DNA of 64,000 bases from UBA3839 sp902776985 (GCA_902776985.1 CACYSD010000007.1:62001-126000), one strand, 5' to 3'. Counted from the first letter of the stretch, positions 1 to 8,121 are shown. The notes: generated by a model from the letters alone, not told the origin. A program made the numbers and translations.

Positions 1-147
1 TGGGTGTGTAGTCAGTGAATGCCAGTCGGCAATGAAGAAAAAGCAATTGTATTCTTCCTGCATTTTCACAAAACTACGAACTGCTCCGTAGTAATTTCCG
101 AGGTGAAGGTTTCCTGTTGGGCGTATGCCACTAAGAACTATATCCAT
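1..147 (-). CDS. trpS: Tryptophanyl-tRNA synthetase, N-terminal part (runs off window)
   Basis: The first 49 codons are visible. The protein begins MDIVLSGIRPTGNLHLGNYY, which is the class Ic aminoacyl-tRNA synthetase start with the HIGH-like HLGN signature, followed by the conserved segment FFIADWHSLTT. TrpS charges tRNA-Trp in the cytoplasm. The start ATG at 147 begins the conserved N-terminus, and no upstream in-frame extension is expected. The gene has its own minus-strand promoter (about 216-223) and a roughly 60-nt leader holding a terminator-like hairpin and a 7-bp tandem repeat. The rest of the gene lies outside the window. The family call is secure. Confidence 0.95.
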   Translation of the reverse strand, partial: MDIVLSGIRPTGNLHLGNYYGAVRSFVKMQEEYNCFFFIADWHSLTTHP

Positions 148-150
148 TCC

Positions 151-182
151 AATTATGAATTATGAATTTTGAATTATGAATT
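151..182. repeat. AATTATG tandem repeat in trpS leader
   Basis: Four tandem copies of the 7-mer AATTATG (one copy reads AATTTTG) plus a partial copy. It lies in the transcribed leader between the trpS hairpin and start codon. A related GAATTATGAATTA stretch occurs near 63226-63239. Confidence 0.8.
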
Positions 183-206
183 AAAAAAAACACCTCATTG
201 GTGTTT
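183..206 (-). promoter_or_regulatory. Terminator-like hairpin in the trpS leader
   Basis: On the minus strand AAACACC pairs with GGTGTTT across a 5-nt loop and runs into eight T residues. It sits just downstream of the trpS -7 box, where nothing upstream needs terminating. It may therefore act as an attenuator or as a stabilising 5' hairpin. Function is inferred. Confidence 0.5.
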
Positions 207-215
207 ATTTCATTG

Positions 216-223
216 CAAAGTTA
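216..223 (-). promoter_or_regulatory. trpS promoter, -7 box
   Basis: TAACTTTG on the minus strand matches the Bacteroidales -7 consensus TAnnTTTG. No clear -33 TTTG is seen. Confidence 0.6.
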
Positions 224-285
224 CGACAAAATCTCAATTTATACGATAATTTGCCTGATATTTTCACAAAAAGCAAAAAAAGCAT

Positions 286-293
286 TATCTTTG
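286..293 (+). promoter_or_regulatory. cardiolipin synthase promoter, -7 box
   Basis: TATCTTTG fits TAnnTTTG. It implies a leader of about 85 nt that contains a GC-rich palindromic repeat. Confidence 0.6.
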
Positions 294-335
294 CCTGCTA
301 AGAAGCTTTTATGTTTTCTTTTTCTTCCCGTATGG

Positions 336-374
336 GGTAACTACTCCCCTCCATACAGGGAGGGGTAAGGGGGG
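336..374. repeat. GC-rich palindromic repeat (family P1)
   Basis: GGTAACTACTCCCCTCC, a 6-nt loop, then GGAGGGG and TAAGGGGGG. The core CCCCTCC/GGAGGGG forms a hairpin. Closely similar copies occur at 2923-2972 and, inside recG, at 47189-47229 and 47293-47340. Confidence 0.8.
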
Positions 375-384
375 CTGTTTTAAT

Positions 385-1809
385 ATGACAATACTTAACT
401 GGACAATCCTGGTTCTCTACATTATAATTGTAGTCGGAACAATGTTGACGGTACTCCTTGAGAACCGCCAGCCAGCTAAGACTATGGCATGGCTTTTGGT
501 CCTGGCGTTTGTCCCGGTTGTCGGAATTATTCTCTATATCTTCTTTGGTCAGAACATCCGTAAGGAGTTTATCATCAATCGCCATACCATGGACCGTATG
601 ACGCGGAAAGCCATGCTGGAGGTAGCTCCAAAGAAGGATTCTCCACTCATAGAACGTCATCAGACTCTCATGCGCCTTTTTGCAAACCAGAGTTTTGCTC
701 TTCCGATGAAGAACAACGAAGTGGAGTTCTATACTCAGGGCAAAACATTTTTCCCTGTACTGAAGGAAACACTTCGTAATGCACGCCATCACATCCACCT
801 TTCTACATATATCATAGAGAACGACCCACTTGGCAACTCCTTTGCCGATGTGCTTATCGAACGTGCACAGGCTGGTGTTGAGGTACGTGTCATCTATGAT
901 GATGTAGGTTGCTGGAAAGTCCGCGGAAAGTTCTTCAAGCGAATGAAGAAGGCAGGAGTGGATATCCGCCCGTTCATGCCAGTGCACTTCCCTATGCTTA
1001 CTGGAAAAATCAACTACCGCAACCACCGCAAGATATGTGTGGTTGACGGACAGGTGGGATTTATCGGAGGCATGAATATAGCTCAGCGCTATCTGGAAGG
1101 AACAAAACGAGGTCCGTGGCGTGATACCCACCTCAAGGTGGTCGGTGATCAGGTGCATGCCATGCAGCGCACTTTCCTTGAAGACTGGTACTTCGTCAGC
1201 AGATCGTTGCTTTCAGATCAGAAATACTATCCGCCATCACTATCCGCCGTCAAGAACGACTGTGTGGCACAGATAGTGACCAGCAGTCCTACATCGCAGT
1301 GGGCAAGTATCATGCAGGGATATGTGAGGATACTGCTCGAGGCACGCCATTATGTCTATATGGAGACACCATATTTTCTGCCGACCGATCCAGTCCTCTT
1401 CGCTATGCGTACGGCAGCACTGTCGGGCGTGGATGTACGACTGATGATACCTCGTCATGGTGATGCCAAAATTGTGGAATGGGCAAGCCGCTCATTCCTA
1501 CCACAAGTGCTCAGGGCTGGAGTTAAGGTGTATTTCTACGAAGACGGATTCAACCACTCCAAGCTTCTTGTGTGTGATGACTGTATCTGCACCTGCGGTT
1601 CAACTAATCTCGATTTCCGCAGTTTTGAGAATAACTTCGAAGCGAATATGTTTATTTATGACGAAGCTGCTGCTCTGCAAGTCAAACGGATCTTCAGTGA
1701 GGATCAGCATCACTGTACCTTGATTAAATCAGAGCAGAACCTCTTCCGCCGTCCGTTCTTGCACCGCTTCGTAGAGAGTTTCTTCCGCCTGCTTTCACCT
1801 CTGCTTTAA
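385..1809 (+). CDS. cls: Cardiolipin synthase (phospholipase D family)
   Basis: A 474-residue inner-membrane enzyme expected to join two phosphatidylglycerols into cardiolipin plus glycerol. Two N-terminal membrane segments (about residues 5-25 and 34-55) are followed by two PLD catalytic motifs. The first is NYRNHRKICVVDG (HxK) near residue 212 and the second is NHSKLLVCDD near residue 393, each followed by the usual GSTN or GGMN segment. Length matches bacterial ClsA-type enzymes (about 480). It is transcribed divergently from trpS, and a terminator region follows. Another PLD-family phosphatidyltransferase is possible but less likely given the two-TM plus two-HKD layout. Confidence 0.92.
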   Translation: MTILNWTILVLYIIIVVGTMLTVLLENRQPAKTMAWLLVLAFVPVVGIILYIFFGQNIRKEFIINRHTMDRMTRKAMLEVAPKKDSPLIERHQTLMRLFANQSFALPMKNNEVEFYTQGKTFFPVLKETLRNARHHIHLSTYIIENDPLGNSFADVLIERAQAGVEVRVIYDDVGCWKVRGKFFKRMKKAGVDIRPFMPVHFPMLTGKINYRNHRKICVVDGQVGFIGGMNIAQRYLEGTKRGPWRDTHLKVVGDQVHAMQRTFLEDWYFVSRSLLSDQKYYPPSLSAVKNDCVAQIVTSSPTSQWASIMQGYVRILLEARHYVYMETPYFLPTDPVLFAMRTAALSGVDVRLMIPRHGDAKIVEWASRSFLPQVLRAGVKVYFYEDGFNHSKLLVCDDCICTCGSTNLDFRSFENNFEANMFIYDEAAALQVKRIFSEDQHHCTLIKSEQNLFRRPFLHRFVESFFRLLSPLL

Positions 1810-1851
1810 ATGCCATTTTCCCCTACTTAATACCTTTACGGAAACAATAAC

Positions 1852-1917
1852 AAAAAAACACCACAGTGTTTTTGAAAAAATACTGTGGAGAATTTTAAAA
1901 AACACCGTGGTGTTTTT
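1852..1917. terminator. Bidirectional terminator region after cls
   Basis: Nested AT-flanked hairpins: CCACAGT (1861-1867) pairs with ACTGTGG (1882-1888), and AAAAACACC (1898-1906) pairs with GGTGTTTTT (1909-1917). Both are bordered by A and T runs. They separate convergent cls and the hydrolase gene. Confidence 0.7.
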
Positions 1918-1960
1918 CTGACAAAACTTAACCGACGATTTTCAAACAGAAAAACTCACG

Positions 1961-2884
1961 TTATTTGAGGAATTTGCGGAGTTGGTTCAGGTATTCTTTC
2001 CTGTGCTTCAAGTACGACTCAGCGTGTTCTGCACCTTTTGCTATCCAGAGTTCTTTGTTGTCAGGTTTTGCCTCGTACAGACGGTAAACCATCTCTGTGG
2101 GAACGAACGTGTCCTTATCTCCATGAATGAACAGCATGGGGTAGGTGCATTTCCTGACCTGATTGAGCGCAGACGCTTCTCCGAAATACCAGCCATAACG
2201 AATCTTACACAATAGGCTGGTGGTATGCAGAAGCGGAAATGCGGGCAGTCCGAACTGGTTCTTCAGCTCTCCTGCAAATTCGTCCCACACACTTGTATAT
2301 CCGCAGTCGTCAACGAAGCGTATGTCCTTGATGCCGGCAGGCATTTCTTCTGCAGACACCATCATCGTTGTCGCTCCGCCCATTGACACTCCGTGTACCG
2401 CCATTGTGTCGCTCTTGAATATGGACATCCAATGAAGTATATCCTTGCGGTCGAGCCATCCCATCTGTATCATATCTCCTTCACTTAGTCCGTGGGCATG
2501 AAGATCTGGGAGAACTACATTGTAGCCCAGTTCCTTTTCGTAAAGACGGGCAAGATAGAGGAACTTGATATTGCTGTCTCTCCATCCGTGAATAACGATT
2601 GCGGTTTTATTGCTGCCTCGGTTTATAACAAGGGCATGATGCCGTTCTCCTGTAGGCATTAATACAAATGTGTCGCGCAGAGCTTCATGCTTTCTCAGAC
2701 TGTCTATCCATGGACGTGTCTCAGGATACTTGTTAAAGAGTTCCCGATAGCAAGCCACTGTGTCGGTGCGGCTCTCGTCAGGCGACAGTGAATAGCTAAG
2801 CATATAGAAACTGCCACCGACAATGACAATCAATATGATTATCACTACGGCAATCAATGAACGTATTATCCAAAGCTTAGACAT
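1961..2884 (-). CDS. Membrane-anchored alpha/beta hydrolase
   Basis: 307 residues with an N-terminal membrane anchor or uncleaved signal (residues about 8-30). The alpha/beta-hydrolase fold is shown by IHGWRD (oxyanion strand), the nucleophile elbow GVSMGG near residue 167, the acid-strand segment FIHGDKDTFVP near 252 and the terminal histidine in AEHAES near 288. This resembles the YqkD/serine-aminopeptidase-like group of bacterial hydrolases. The substrate cannot be told. It follows tyrA on the same strand after a 90-bp gap that contains a palindromic repeat, so co-transcription with the aromatic operon is possible but uncertain. Confidence 0.85.
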   Translation of the reverse strand: MSKLWIIRSLIAVVIIILIVIVGGSFYMLSYSLSPDESRTDTVACYRELFNKYPETRPWIDSLRKHEALRDTFVLMPTGERHHALVINRGSNKTAIVIHGWRDSNIKFLYLARLYEKELGYNVVLPDLHAHGLSEGDMIQMGWLDRKDILHWMSIFKSDTMAVHGVSMGGATTMMVSAEEMPAGIKDIRFVDDCGYTSVWDEFAGELKNQFGLPAFPLLHTTSLLCKIRYGWYFGEASALNQVRKCTYPMLFIHGDKDTFVPTEMVYRLYEAKPDNKELWIAKGAEHAESYLKHRKEYLNQLRKFLK

Positions 2885-2922
2885 AAACGTGAAGTGTGAA
2901 GAGTATAGTGATAGTACCGGCT

Positions 2923-2972
2923 GGGCTAACCACTTCCCTCCATGCAGGGAGGGGCAGGGGGAAGGGTCTTCT
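2923..2972. repeat. GC-rich palindromic repeat (family P1)
   Basis: GGGCTAACCACTTCCCTCC, then a short loop, GGGAGGGG, CAGGGGG and AAGGGTCTTCT. It matches the copy at 336-374 and the copies inside recG. It ends two bases from the tyrA stop codon. Confidence 0.8.
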
Positions 2973-2974
2973 TT

Positions 2975-3751
2975 CTATTTAATATTCTCTCTGATCTTTG
3001 TCAGGTAGCGTTGCATGCGGTCTTCGTCCTTGGTGTCGATGATCTCAATGAGTTCCTTCATCTCGGTACGGATCTGCTCTACCTGTTCTTTGGTGTAGGG
3101 GTTGAAGAGAATTTCGCGAAGCAGGGTGTCATCCTCACTGAGTACACCCTTTGCAATTTTCATGTGACGCTTGAATGTGGTTCCGGGAGCGTCCTGATGC
3201 TTCATCACTGCGGCAAAGGCGAAAGTGGAGATGAACGGTATGGAAAGAGAGTAAGCCACAGTCTGGTCGTGCTCTTCGAATGTGTATTCAAAGATGTTGA
3301 GTCCGAGACGTGCATAGAGATCCTTGAAGAAACAGCGTCCCATGTAGTCACCTTCATTGATGATGATGGCATTCTCATCATTCAGTTTGCCAAGGTTGGC
3401 AAAGGTCGGTCCGAACATAGGGTGAGTGCTGACATAGCGGAAACCGCTTTCCTCGTAGAATTCCTTGAATCCAGTCTTGACAGAAGAGATGTCGCTGAGG
3501 ATGCAGTGCTCTTTCTGAAGATGGGGAATCAGCTGACGGAACACGTCGAGTGTGTATTTCAGACTGACGGCATTGATGACGAGTTCGGGATTGAATTCGT
3601 CAATCTCTTCCATCGTTGTGAATCGCTGTGAATTATAGATGAAGCGCAGGCGTTTTGAATCGATTTCGTAAACAGCCACTTCGTGGTCAAAACTAAGTAA
3701 ATCTGTGAAGAAGGAACCCATCTTGCCGGCTCCAAGGATTAGAATTCTCAT
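2975..3751 (-). CDS. tyrA: Prephenate dehydrogenase
   Basis: 258 residues. The N-terminus MRILILGAGKMGSFF is a Rossmann NAD(P)-binding glycine motif, followed by STHPMFGPTFANL, the conserved prephenate-dehydrogenase segment, near residue 109. The enzyme oxidatively decarboxylates prephenate to 4-hydroxyphenylpyruvate, the step toward tyrosine. It is the last clear member of the minus-strand Phe/Tyr operon, 9 bp after the ComEA-like gene. It is slightly shorter than many TyrA proteins and has no ACT domain, so feedback control by tyrosine through such a domain is not expected; the leader attenuator upstream of pheA may supply control instead. Confidence 0.9.
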   Translation of the reverse strand: MRILILGAGKMGSFFTDLLSFDHEVAVYEIDSKRLRFIYNSQRFTTMEEIDEFNPELVINAVSLKYTLDVFRQLIPHLQKEHCILSDISSVKTGFKEFYEESGFRYVSTHPMFGPTFANLGKLNDENAIIINEGDYMGRCFFKDLYARLGLNIFEYTFEEHDQTVAYSLSIPFISTFAFAAVMKHQDAPGTTFKRHMKIAKGVLSEDDTLLREILFNPYTKEQVEQIRTEMKELIEIIDTKDEDRMQRYLTKIRENIK

Positions 3752-3760
3752 ATTATGTTA

Positions 3761-4690
3761 TTATTTTAATTCAAGATAGGGAATCAATTGCTCCAGTTCT
3801 GCATCGGTAAAGATGCCAGTGGAACGTAATTGCTCTATAGTGTTGATTGTTCCGTTAAGACGGATGTAGTTCTGAATGTCTTTGGTGTGCTTATATCCTA
3901 TGTAGGGATGTGATGCCAACTGCCGGAAATCTGCAGCGTTCAGATTAATCTTGCGAAGAGCAGGCTTTTGTTTAATCTCAAACCACGAGAGTGTCTCTTT
4001 CGGGAAATTGAGGATTTCGCACAACTGCTCTATGCTGACATATCCGCCAAGGCGTTCACGATGAATAACTATCTGACGTGAGAAGTATCTGCCGATACCT
4101 GGAATACGCTGGAGGAGAGTGGTGTCTGCAGCGTTCGGGTCAACAGTGGTCGGTGATGTGAATTTATTGGATGTGTATTCGGCTTCGTGGTGACTGCTGT
4201 CCTTTCGTTGCCAGTTAATTGGTTCTGATTGCTGCCCCTCCTCGTAGGTGTAGTTGGGACGGCTTTTTACCTTTCGCTGAAACTCTTCTCCTATACGCAT
4301 ATAGGGATGTATGAGTTCGATGTCTTCAGGAGTCCAGTTGTAGGTAGAGAGAACATCGTTCTCGCTGCTGAAAACCTTGCCGCTTTCACGGTAGTGAACC
4401 AATGCCACAGCCTTGTTCTTGGCAATGCCCAGCTTCATCAATGTGGCTGCATCCACGGTGTTCGGGTCAAACGTATGCGGAAGAGAATTGTCTTGCGTGG
4501 AGTCGGAAGCCTTTCTGTTAGAAATACTGTCCACATCCATTAGCCTGGTCGAAGGATCTTTACCGTTATCTTTCTCCGATGAGCCAATTGTCTTTCCCAA
4601 CCAGAACACAGCCACAAGGATGAGAATCACAAGAATGATGCTGTTTGTCTTGCGATCGGATTTGCTGTATGAGAAATACGATTTGAACAT
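3761..4690 (-). CDS. ComEA-like helix-hairpin-helix protein
   Basis: 309 residues: a single N-terminal membrane segment (about residues 18-36), a low-complexity linker, then three helix-hairpin-helix units near residues 75-130 (DAATLMKLGIAKNKAVAL), 184-225 (LLQRIPGIGRYFSRQIV) and 250-300 (NLNAADFRQLASHPYIG). The HhH repeats bind DNA without sequence specificity. ComEA proteins receive DNA at the cell surface during transformation, but in Bacteroidales the role of such proteins is not established. The gene lies inside the Phe/Tyr operon (27 bp after aroG-CM, 9 bp before tyrA), which is functionally odd and may reflect convenience of transcription. Confidence 0.82.
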   Translation of the reverse strand: MFKSYFSYSKSDRKTNSIILVILILVAVFWLGKTIGSSEKDNGKDPSTRLMDVDSISNRKASDSTQDNSLPHTFDPNTVDAATLMKLGIAKNKAVALVHYRESGKVFSSENDVLSTYNWTPEDIELIHPYMRIGEEFQRKVKSRPNYTYEEGQQSEPINWQRKDSSHHEAEYTSNKFTSPTTVDPNAADTTLLQRIPGIGRYFSRQIVIHRERLGGYVSIEQLCEILNFPKETLSWFEIKQKPALRKINLNAADFRQLASHPYIGYKHTKDIQNYIRLNGTINTIEQLRSTGIFTDAELEQLIPYLELK

Positions 4691-4717
4691 GGTAAAGAAC
4701 TGGGTGGTTGAAACCGT

Positions 4718-5788
4718 TTACTTGCGGTTGATGATTTCCACCTGCTGACGAACACTCTCTTCGTGGATAGATTCGAAAATCTGACGTGTGCAGTTGCTGT
4801 CGATTCCGCAAAGTGAACCCTGTGCACCACGTTTGTCAAGAATCTCGGCATAGCGGCTGGTCTGGACAATAGTCATACCGTGCTCTTTCTTGTACTGACC
4901 GATTTCGCGGCTGATACGCATACGCTTGGCGAGCAGTTCGATGAGAGAGTTGTCGATATCGTCAATCTGACGGCGCAGAGCGGAGATGTTTTCTGTTGAA
5001 ACTACTTCGTCACGGATTACGAGCAGGTTGATGATGTATTCGAGAATTTCTGGAGTTACCTGCTGGTTTGCGTCGCTCCATGCCTTCTCTGGGTTGTTAT
5101 GGCTCTCAATGATAAGTCCGTCCATTCCCAAGTCCATAGCTTGCTGACAGAGCGGAGCGATGAGGTCACGACGGCCACCGATGTGGCTTGGATCGCAGAT
5201 AATGGGCAGCCCAGGGAAGCGACGGCTCAGTTCGATAGGAATCTGCCACATTGGGAGGTTGCGATAAATCTTCTTGTCGTAAGATGAGAATCCGCGGTGA
5301 ATGGCTCCAAGTCGGGTGATGCCTGCACCATTGATGCGTTCCAGCGCTCCTACCCACAGTTCGAGGTCAGGGTTAACAGGATTCTTTACCAATACAGGAA
5401 CGTCCACGCCTTTCAGTGAGTCTGCCAGTTCCTGTACTGCAAACGGATTGGCGCTGGTACGTGCTCCCACCCAAAGGATGTCGATTCCGTATTTCAGTGC
5501 AAGTTCCACGTGGGCTGGAGTAGCCACTTCGGTAGCGGTGAGCATACCGATTTCGTCCTTTACACGTTTTAACCAAGGAAGTGCTTTCTCTCCGTGACCT
5601 TCGAAACCGCCTGGTTTGGTACGTGGTTTCCAGATTCCCGCACGGAGAATGCGGAATCCGTTGTTGTAGAGTTGACGTGCTGTGTCCATTACCTGTTCTT
5701 CGGTCTCGGCACTGCATGGTCCACAGATGATAAGAGGACGTTTGGGTTCTATACCGGGAAGGTTAAGTGGCTGAAGATTGAGTTCCAT
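4718..5788 (-). CDS. DAHP synthase / chorismate mutase fusion
   Basis: 356 residues with two enzymes in one chain. Residues 1 to about 255 are a class I DAHP synthase of the small AroF/KDPS-like type (IICGPCSAE, RAGIWKPRTKPGGFEG, ICDPSHIGG). It condenses PEP and erythrose 4-phosphate as the first shikimate-pathway step. Residues about 268-350 are an AroQ-class chorismate mutase (ISALRRQIDDIDNSLIELL, then RMRISREIGQYKKEHG), which makes prephenate for PheA and TyrA encoded on either side. The fusion couples pathway entry to the branch point, and in related fusions the mutase domain gives allosteric feedback. The upstream gap holds a 9-bp tandem repeat. Confidence 0.93.
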   Translation of the reverse strand: MELNLQPLNLPGIEPKRPLIICGPCSAETEEQVMDTARQLYNNGFRILRAGIWKPRTKPGGFEGHGEKALPWLKRVKDEIGMLTATEVATPAHVELALKYGIDILWVGARTSANPFAVQELADSLKGVDVPVLVKNPVNPDLELWVGALERINGAGITRLGAIHRGFSSYDKKIYRNLPMWQIPIELSRRFPGLPIICDPSHIGGRRDLIAPLCQQAMDLGMDGLIIESHNNPEKAWSDANQQVTPEILEYIINLLVIRDEVVSTENISALRRQIDDIDNSLIELLAKRMRISREIGQYKKEHGMTIVQTSRYAEILDKRGAQGSLCGIDSNCTRQIFESIHEESVRQQVEIINRK

Positions 5789-5809
5789 ATTATTATTCTT
5801 TTTTTATTT

Positions 5810-5843
5810 CTAGTATTCCTAGTATTTCTAGTATTCGTAGTAT
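5810..5843. repeat. 9-bp tandem repeat (CTAGTATTY)
   Basis: Four near-identical 9-mers, CTAGTATTC/T with the last reading GTAGTATTT. They fill the gap inside the operon between the aminotransferase stop codon and the DAHP synthase gene. Confidence 0.8.
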
Positions 5844-7013
5844 TTACTTAAAAACTTCTTTAATTCTATCAAGTGCCTTCTGCATGATGTTGTCCTTAGC
5901 GCAGAGGGAGATGCGGATGTATCGTGCTCCGTTGCTTCCGAAGATGAAGCCTGGTGTGATAAACACTCTTGCCTCGTGAAGCACTCGCTCTGTGAGTTGC
6001 TCTACATCGGAGTAGGTGTCCGGAATCTTTCCCCAAAGGAACATACCTGTCTGCTTCGGATCGAATGTACAGCCGAGGCTTCGCATTATCTCCTCTGCAA
6101 TTTTGCGGCGGCTGCGGTAGGTTTCCACGTTTGCCTGCATGTGCCATTCGTCGGTGTTGTCGTATGCAGTGGCTGCAGCCAGTTGCATGGCACGGAATGT
6201 ACCGCTGTCGATATTACTCTTGATTCGCAGAATCCATTCAACGAAAGTGGAGTTGGTAGCAAGCATTCCCACACGCCATCCTGGCATGTTGTGGCTCTTC
6301 GACATAGAGTTGAATTCAATGCAACACTCTTTTGCTCCAGGGACCTGAAGGATGCTCAGGTGTTCACCGTCGTTAAGGATGAAGCTATATGGGTTGTCGT
6401 TGATGATGACTATGTTATGACGACGGGCGAAGTCCACCAGCTTCTGATACAGTTCACGGGTTGCAGGAGCACCTGTCGGCATGTGGGGATAGTTGGTCCA
6501 CATGACCTTTACACCTGACAGATCCATCTTATCCAGTGCGTCGAAGTCGGGTTGCCATCCGTTTTCTTCAGTCAGATCGTAGTTGATGATTTCTGTACCG
6601 AGAATGCGGTTGAGCGAAGTGTAGGTTGGATAACCTGGGTTTGGCACAAGTACACGGTCGCCGACATTACAGAGGGCGAGGGTGGTGTGCAGGATTCCTT
6701 CTTTCGAACCGATGAGCGGTTGGATTTCGGTGTTCGGATTCAGTTCCACGCCATACCAGCGTTTATAGAAATTTGCCATTGCCGTACGTAGTTCTGGTGT
6801 ACCGATTGTTGGCTGGTAACCGTGTGCGGCAGGATTGTTTGCTACTTCACAAAGCTTGTCGATAGTAGCTTGTGATGGTGGCATGTCCGGACTTCCGATG
6901 GCAAGACTGAGTATGTTCTTGCCTTCAGCATTGAGACGTGCAATTTCTTTCAGCTTACGGCTGAAGTAGTATTCGCTCACATTGGCGATGCGGTCTGCTG
7001 GTTGGATATTCAT
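5844..7013 (-). CDS. Class I/II aminotransferase (PLP), probably aromatic
   Basis: 389 residues, a fold-type I PLP aminotransferase. It shows NPGYPTYTSLNR, the YPHMPTGAPA loop, INDNPYSF (the Asp that contacts the PLP ring nitrogen) and the Schiff-base lysine in FNSMSKSHNMPGWRVG near residue 233. Position between pheA and the DAHP synthase-chorismate mutase gene suggests it transaminates phenylpyruvate and 4-hydroxyphenylpyruvate (or prephenate) to finish Phe and Tyr. This is inferred from context, since sequence alone would also allow an aspartate- or LL-diaminopimelate-like enzyme. The start ATG gives the usual N-terminal arm. Confidence 0.88.
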   Translation of the reverse strand: MNIQPADRIANVSEYYFSRKLKEIARLNAEGKNILSLAIGSPDMPPSQATIDKLCEVANNPAAHGYQPTIGTPELRTAMANFYKRWYGVELNPNTEIQPLIGSKEGILHTTLALCNVGDRVLVPNPGYPTYTSLNRILGTEIINYDLTEENGWQPDFDALDKMDLSGVKVMWTNYPHMPTGAPATRELYQKLVDFARRHNIVIINDNPYSFILNDGEHLSILQVPGAKECCIEFNSMSKSHNMPGWRVGMLATNSTFVEWILRIKSNIDSGTFRAMQLAAATAYDNTDEWHMQANVETYRSRRKIAEEIMRSLGCTFDPKQTGMFLWGKIPDTYSDVEQLTERVLHEARVFITPGFIFGSNGARYIRISLCAKDNIMQKALDRIKEVFK

Positions 7014-7020
7014 AATGTAA

Positions 7021-7065
7021 AGCCCCCTCTAGCTCTCCCATATAGGGAAGGATTCTGACATCAAG
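7021..7065. repeat. Degenerate palindromic repeat
   Basis: AGCCCCCTCTAGCTCTCCC, then TATAGGGAAGGA and AAGGGG. It resembles the GC-rich palindromes elsewhere but is more degraded. It lies between pheA and the aminotransferase gene. Confidence 0.5.
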
Positions 7066-7105
7066 GGGTAATATAGTTTAAGAGTTAGAGTTCGTGAGTT
7101 GTTTT

Positions 7106-7948
7106 TTATATTGTGGACCTTCCATCCTTGTATTCACCGAGGATACTGAGTTGCTTGGTCAGTGGACGGATGGCGTCGATTGATTGGCGGTAGCGTATAT
7201 AGTCGTTGTAGGTAAGGTCTACGTAGAACATATATTCCCATTCGCGTCCGATGATAGGCAGTGATTGTATTTTTGTGAGATTGATCTTGTAGAACGAGAA
7301 GATAGACAGGACTTGCGACAAACTACCTTCGTTGTGAGGCAGAGAGAACACGATGCTCGATTTGTTCGACTGCTTTGGGTCGGAAAGGTTTTCTGCGTTC
7401 CAAGGGTCTGTGACAACAAGGAAACGTGTGAAGTTGTGTTTGTTGGTTTCAATACCCTCCTGCAATATCTTCATGTTGTAGAGGTCAGCACAGTATTTGG
7501 AGCAGATGGCAGCGTGTCCGTGCAGTTGGTTCTCACTGATGTTCTGAGCCGATGCTGCTGTGTCGTCGGTTTCAACGACTTTGAAGTCTGGATGCTGCTT
7601 GAGGAATTCCCTGCATTGCATGAGTGCCACGGGATGGGAGTTTACTTCCGTGATGTCTTCCCAAGACTGGTCGGGCAGGCACAGGATAGAGTGGCTGATT
7701 CGCAGTTTGTGTTCACCAACGATTTGCATTCCGCTGTCGCGAAGCAGTTCGTAGTTGTGTAGAAGGCTGCCTGCGATGGTATTCTCAATTGCTACGAGTG
7801 CAACGTTGTTGGAGTCCTGGCGCAGAGTATCGAATACTTGCTCAAAAGTGTCACAACAAAGCATTTCCAGTTCTTCACCTTCGAAGTATTTGTGTGATGC
7901 TATGTCATGGAAACTTCCTATGACTCCTTGTATGGCTACTTTCCTCAT
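7106..7948 (-). CDS. pheA: Prephenate dehydratase
   Basis: 280 residues. It opens with the PDT start KVAIQGVIGSFHDIASHKYF and contains LVAIENTIAGSLLHNYELL and the catalytic-site region with paired residues (TDDTAASAQ, then NFTRFLVV). An ACT regulatory domain occupies about residues 195-275 (SLPHNEGSLSQVLSIFS, YMFYVDL), the usual site of phenylalanine feedback. It decarboxylates and dehydrates prephenate to phenylpyruvate. No chorismate mutase domain is present; that activity is supplied by the fused DAHP synthase protein of the same operon. It is the first gene of the operon, and its leader carries a Tyr/Phe-rich peptide and an attenuator. Confidence 0.95.
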   Translation of the reverse strand: MRKVAIQGVIGSFHDIASHKYFEGEELEMLCCDTFEQVFDTLRQDSNNVALVAIENTIAGSLLHNYELLRDSGMQIVGEHKLRISHSILCLPDQSWEDITEVNSHPVALMQCREFLKQHPDFKVVETDDTAASAQNISENQLHGHAAICSKYCADLYNMKILQEGIETNKHNFTRFLVVTDPWNAENLSDPKQSNKSSIVFSLPHNEGSLSQVLSIFSFYKINLTKIQSLPIIGREWEYMFYVDLTYNDYIRYRQSIDAIRPLTKQLSILGEYKDGRSTI

Positions 7949-7967
7949 TTGCTGTCGTGCTGGTTAC

Positions 7968-7999
7968 AAAAAATCCCGCTCACTGTATTGTGAGCGGGA
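7968..7999 (-). terminator. Attenuator (terminator) in the pheA leader
   Basis: On the minus strand TCCCGCTCAC pairs perfectly with GTGAGCGGGA across a 6-nt loop and runs into TTTTTT. That is a textbook intrinsic terminator, placed only about 20 bp before the pheA start codon and after a leader peptide, so it must act as an attenuator of the operon. Confidence 0.9.
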
Positions 8000-8057
8000 C
8001 TTTGTATGATTAATTATAATTTTATTATTTTTCGTGTTGTTGTATGCACATACACTT

Positions 8058-8066
8058 TCCCGCTCT
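8058..8066 (-). promoter_or_regulatory. Antiterminator strand of the pheA attenuator
   Basis: AGAGCGGGA on the minus strand begins inside the leader-peptide stop codon (TAG at 8067-8065). It can pair with the TCCCGCTC arm of the terminator. Pairing here would block the terminator; a ribosome that reaches the stop codon would cover it and let the terminator form. Confidence 0.75.
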
Positions 8067-8121
8067 ACTTCTTGTCAAAGTAAAAGTAAAAAAAGTAATA
8101 TGTGTTGTAATACTGTGTCAT
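8065..8121 (-). CDS. Phe/Tyr operon leader peptide
   Basis: An 18-codon open frame reading MTQYYNTYYFFYFYFDKK, with six Tyr and four Phe codons; eight of them form one unbroken run at codons 8-15. It starts about 25 nt downstream of a consensus promoter and ends exactly at the antiterminator strand. This is the classical layout of amino-acid attenuators such as trp, phe and his leaders. Ribosome stalling at Tyr or Phe codons when charged tRNA is scarce should free the antiterminator. The gene is too short for usual gene callers. Confidence 0.88.
   Translation of the reverse strand: MTQYYNTYYFFYFYFDKK

Noticed and set aside
298..1158. Minus-strand 286-codon open frame over cls
   Set aside because: It is the antisense shadow of the well-supported cardiolipin synthase gene; the sequence has no recognisable domain and a poor start.
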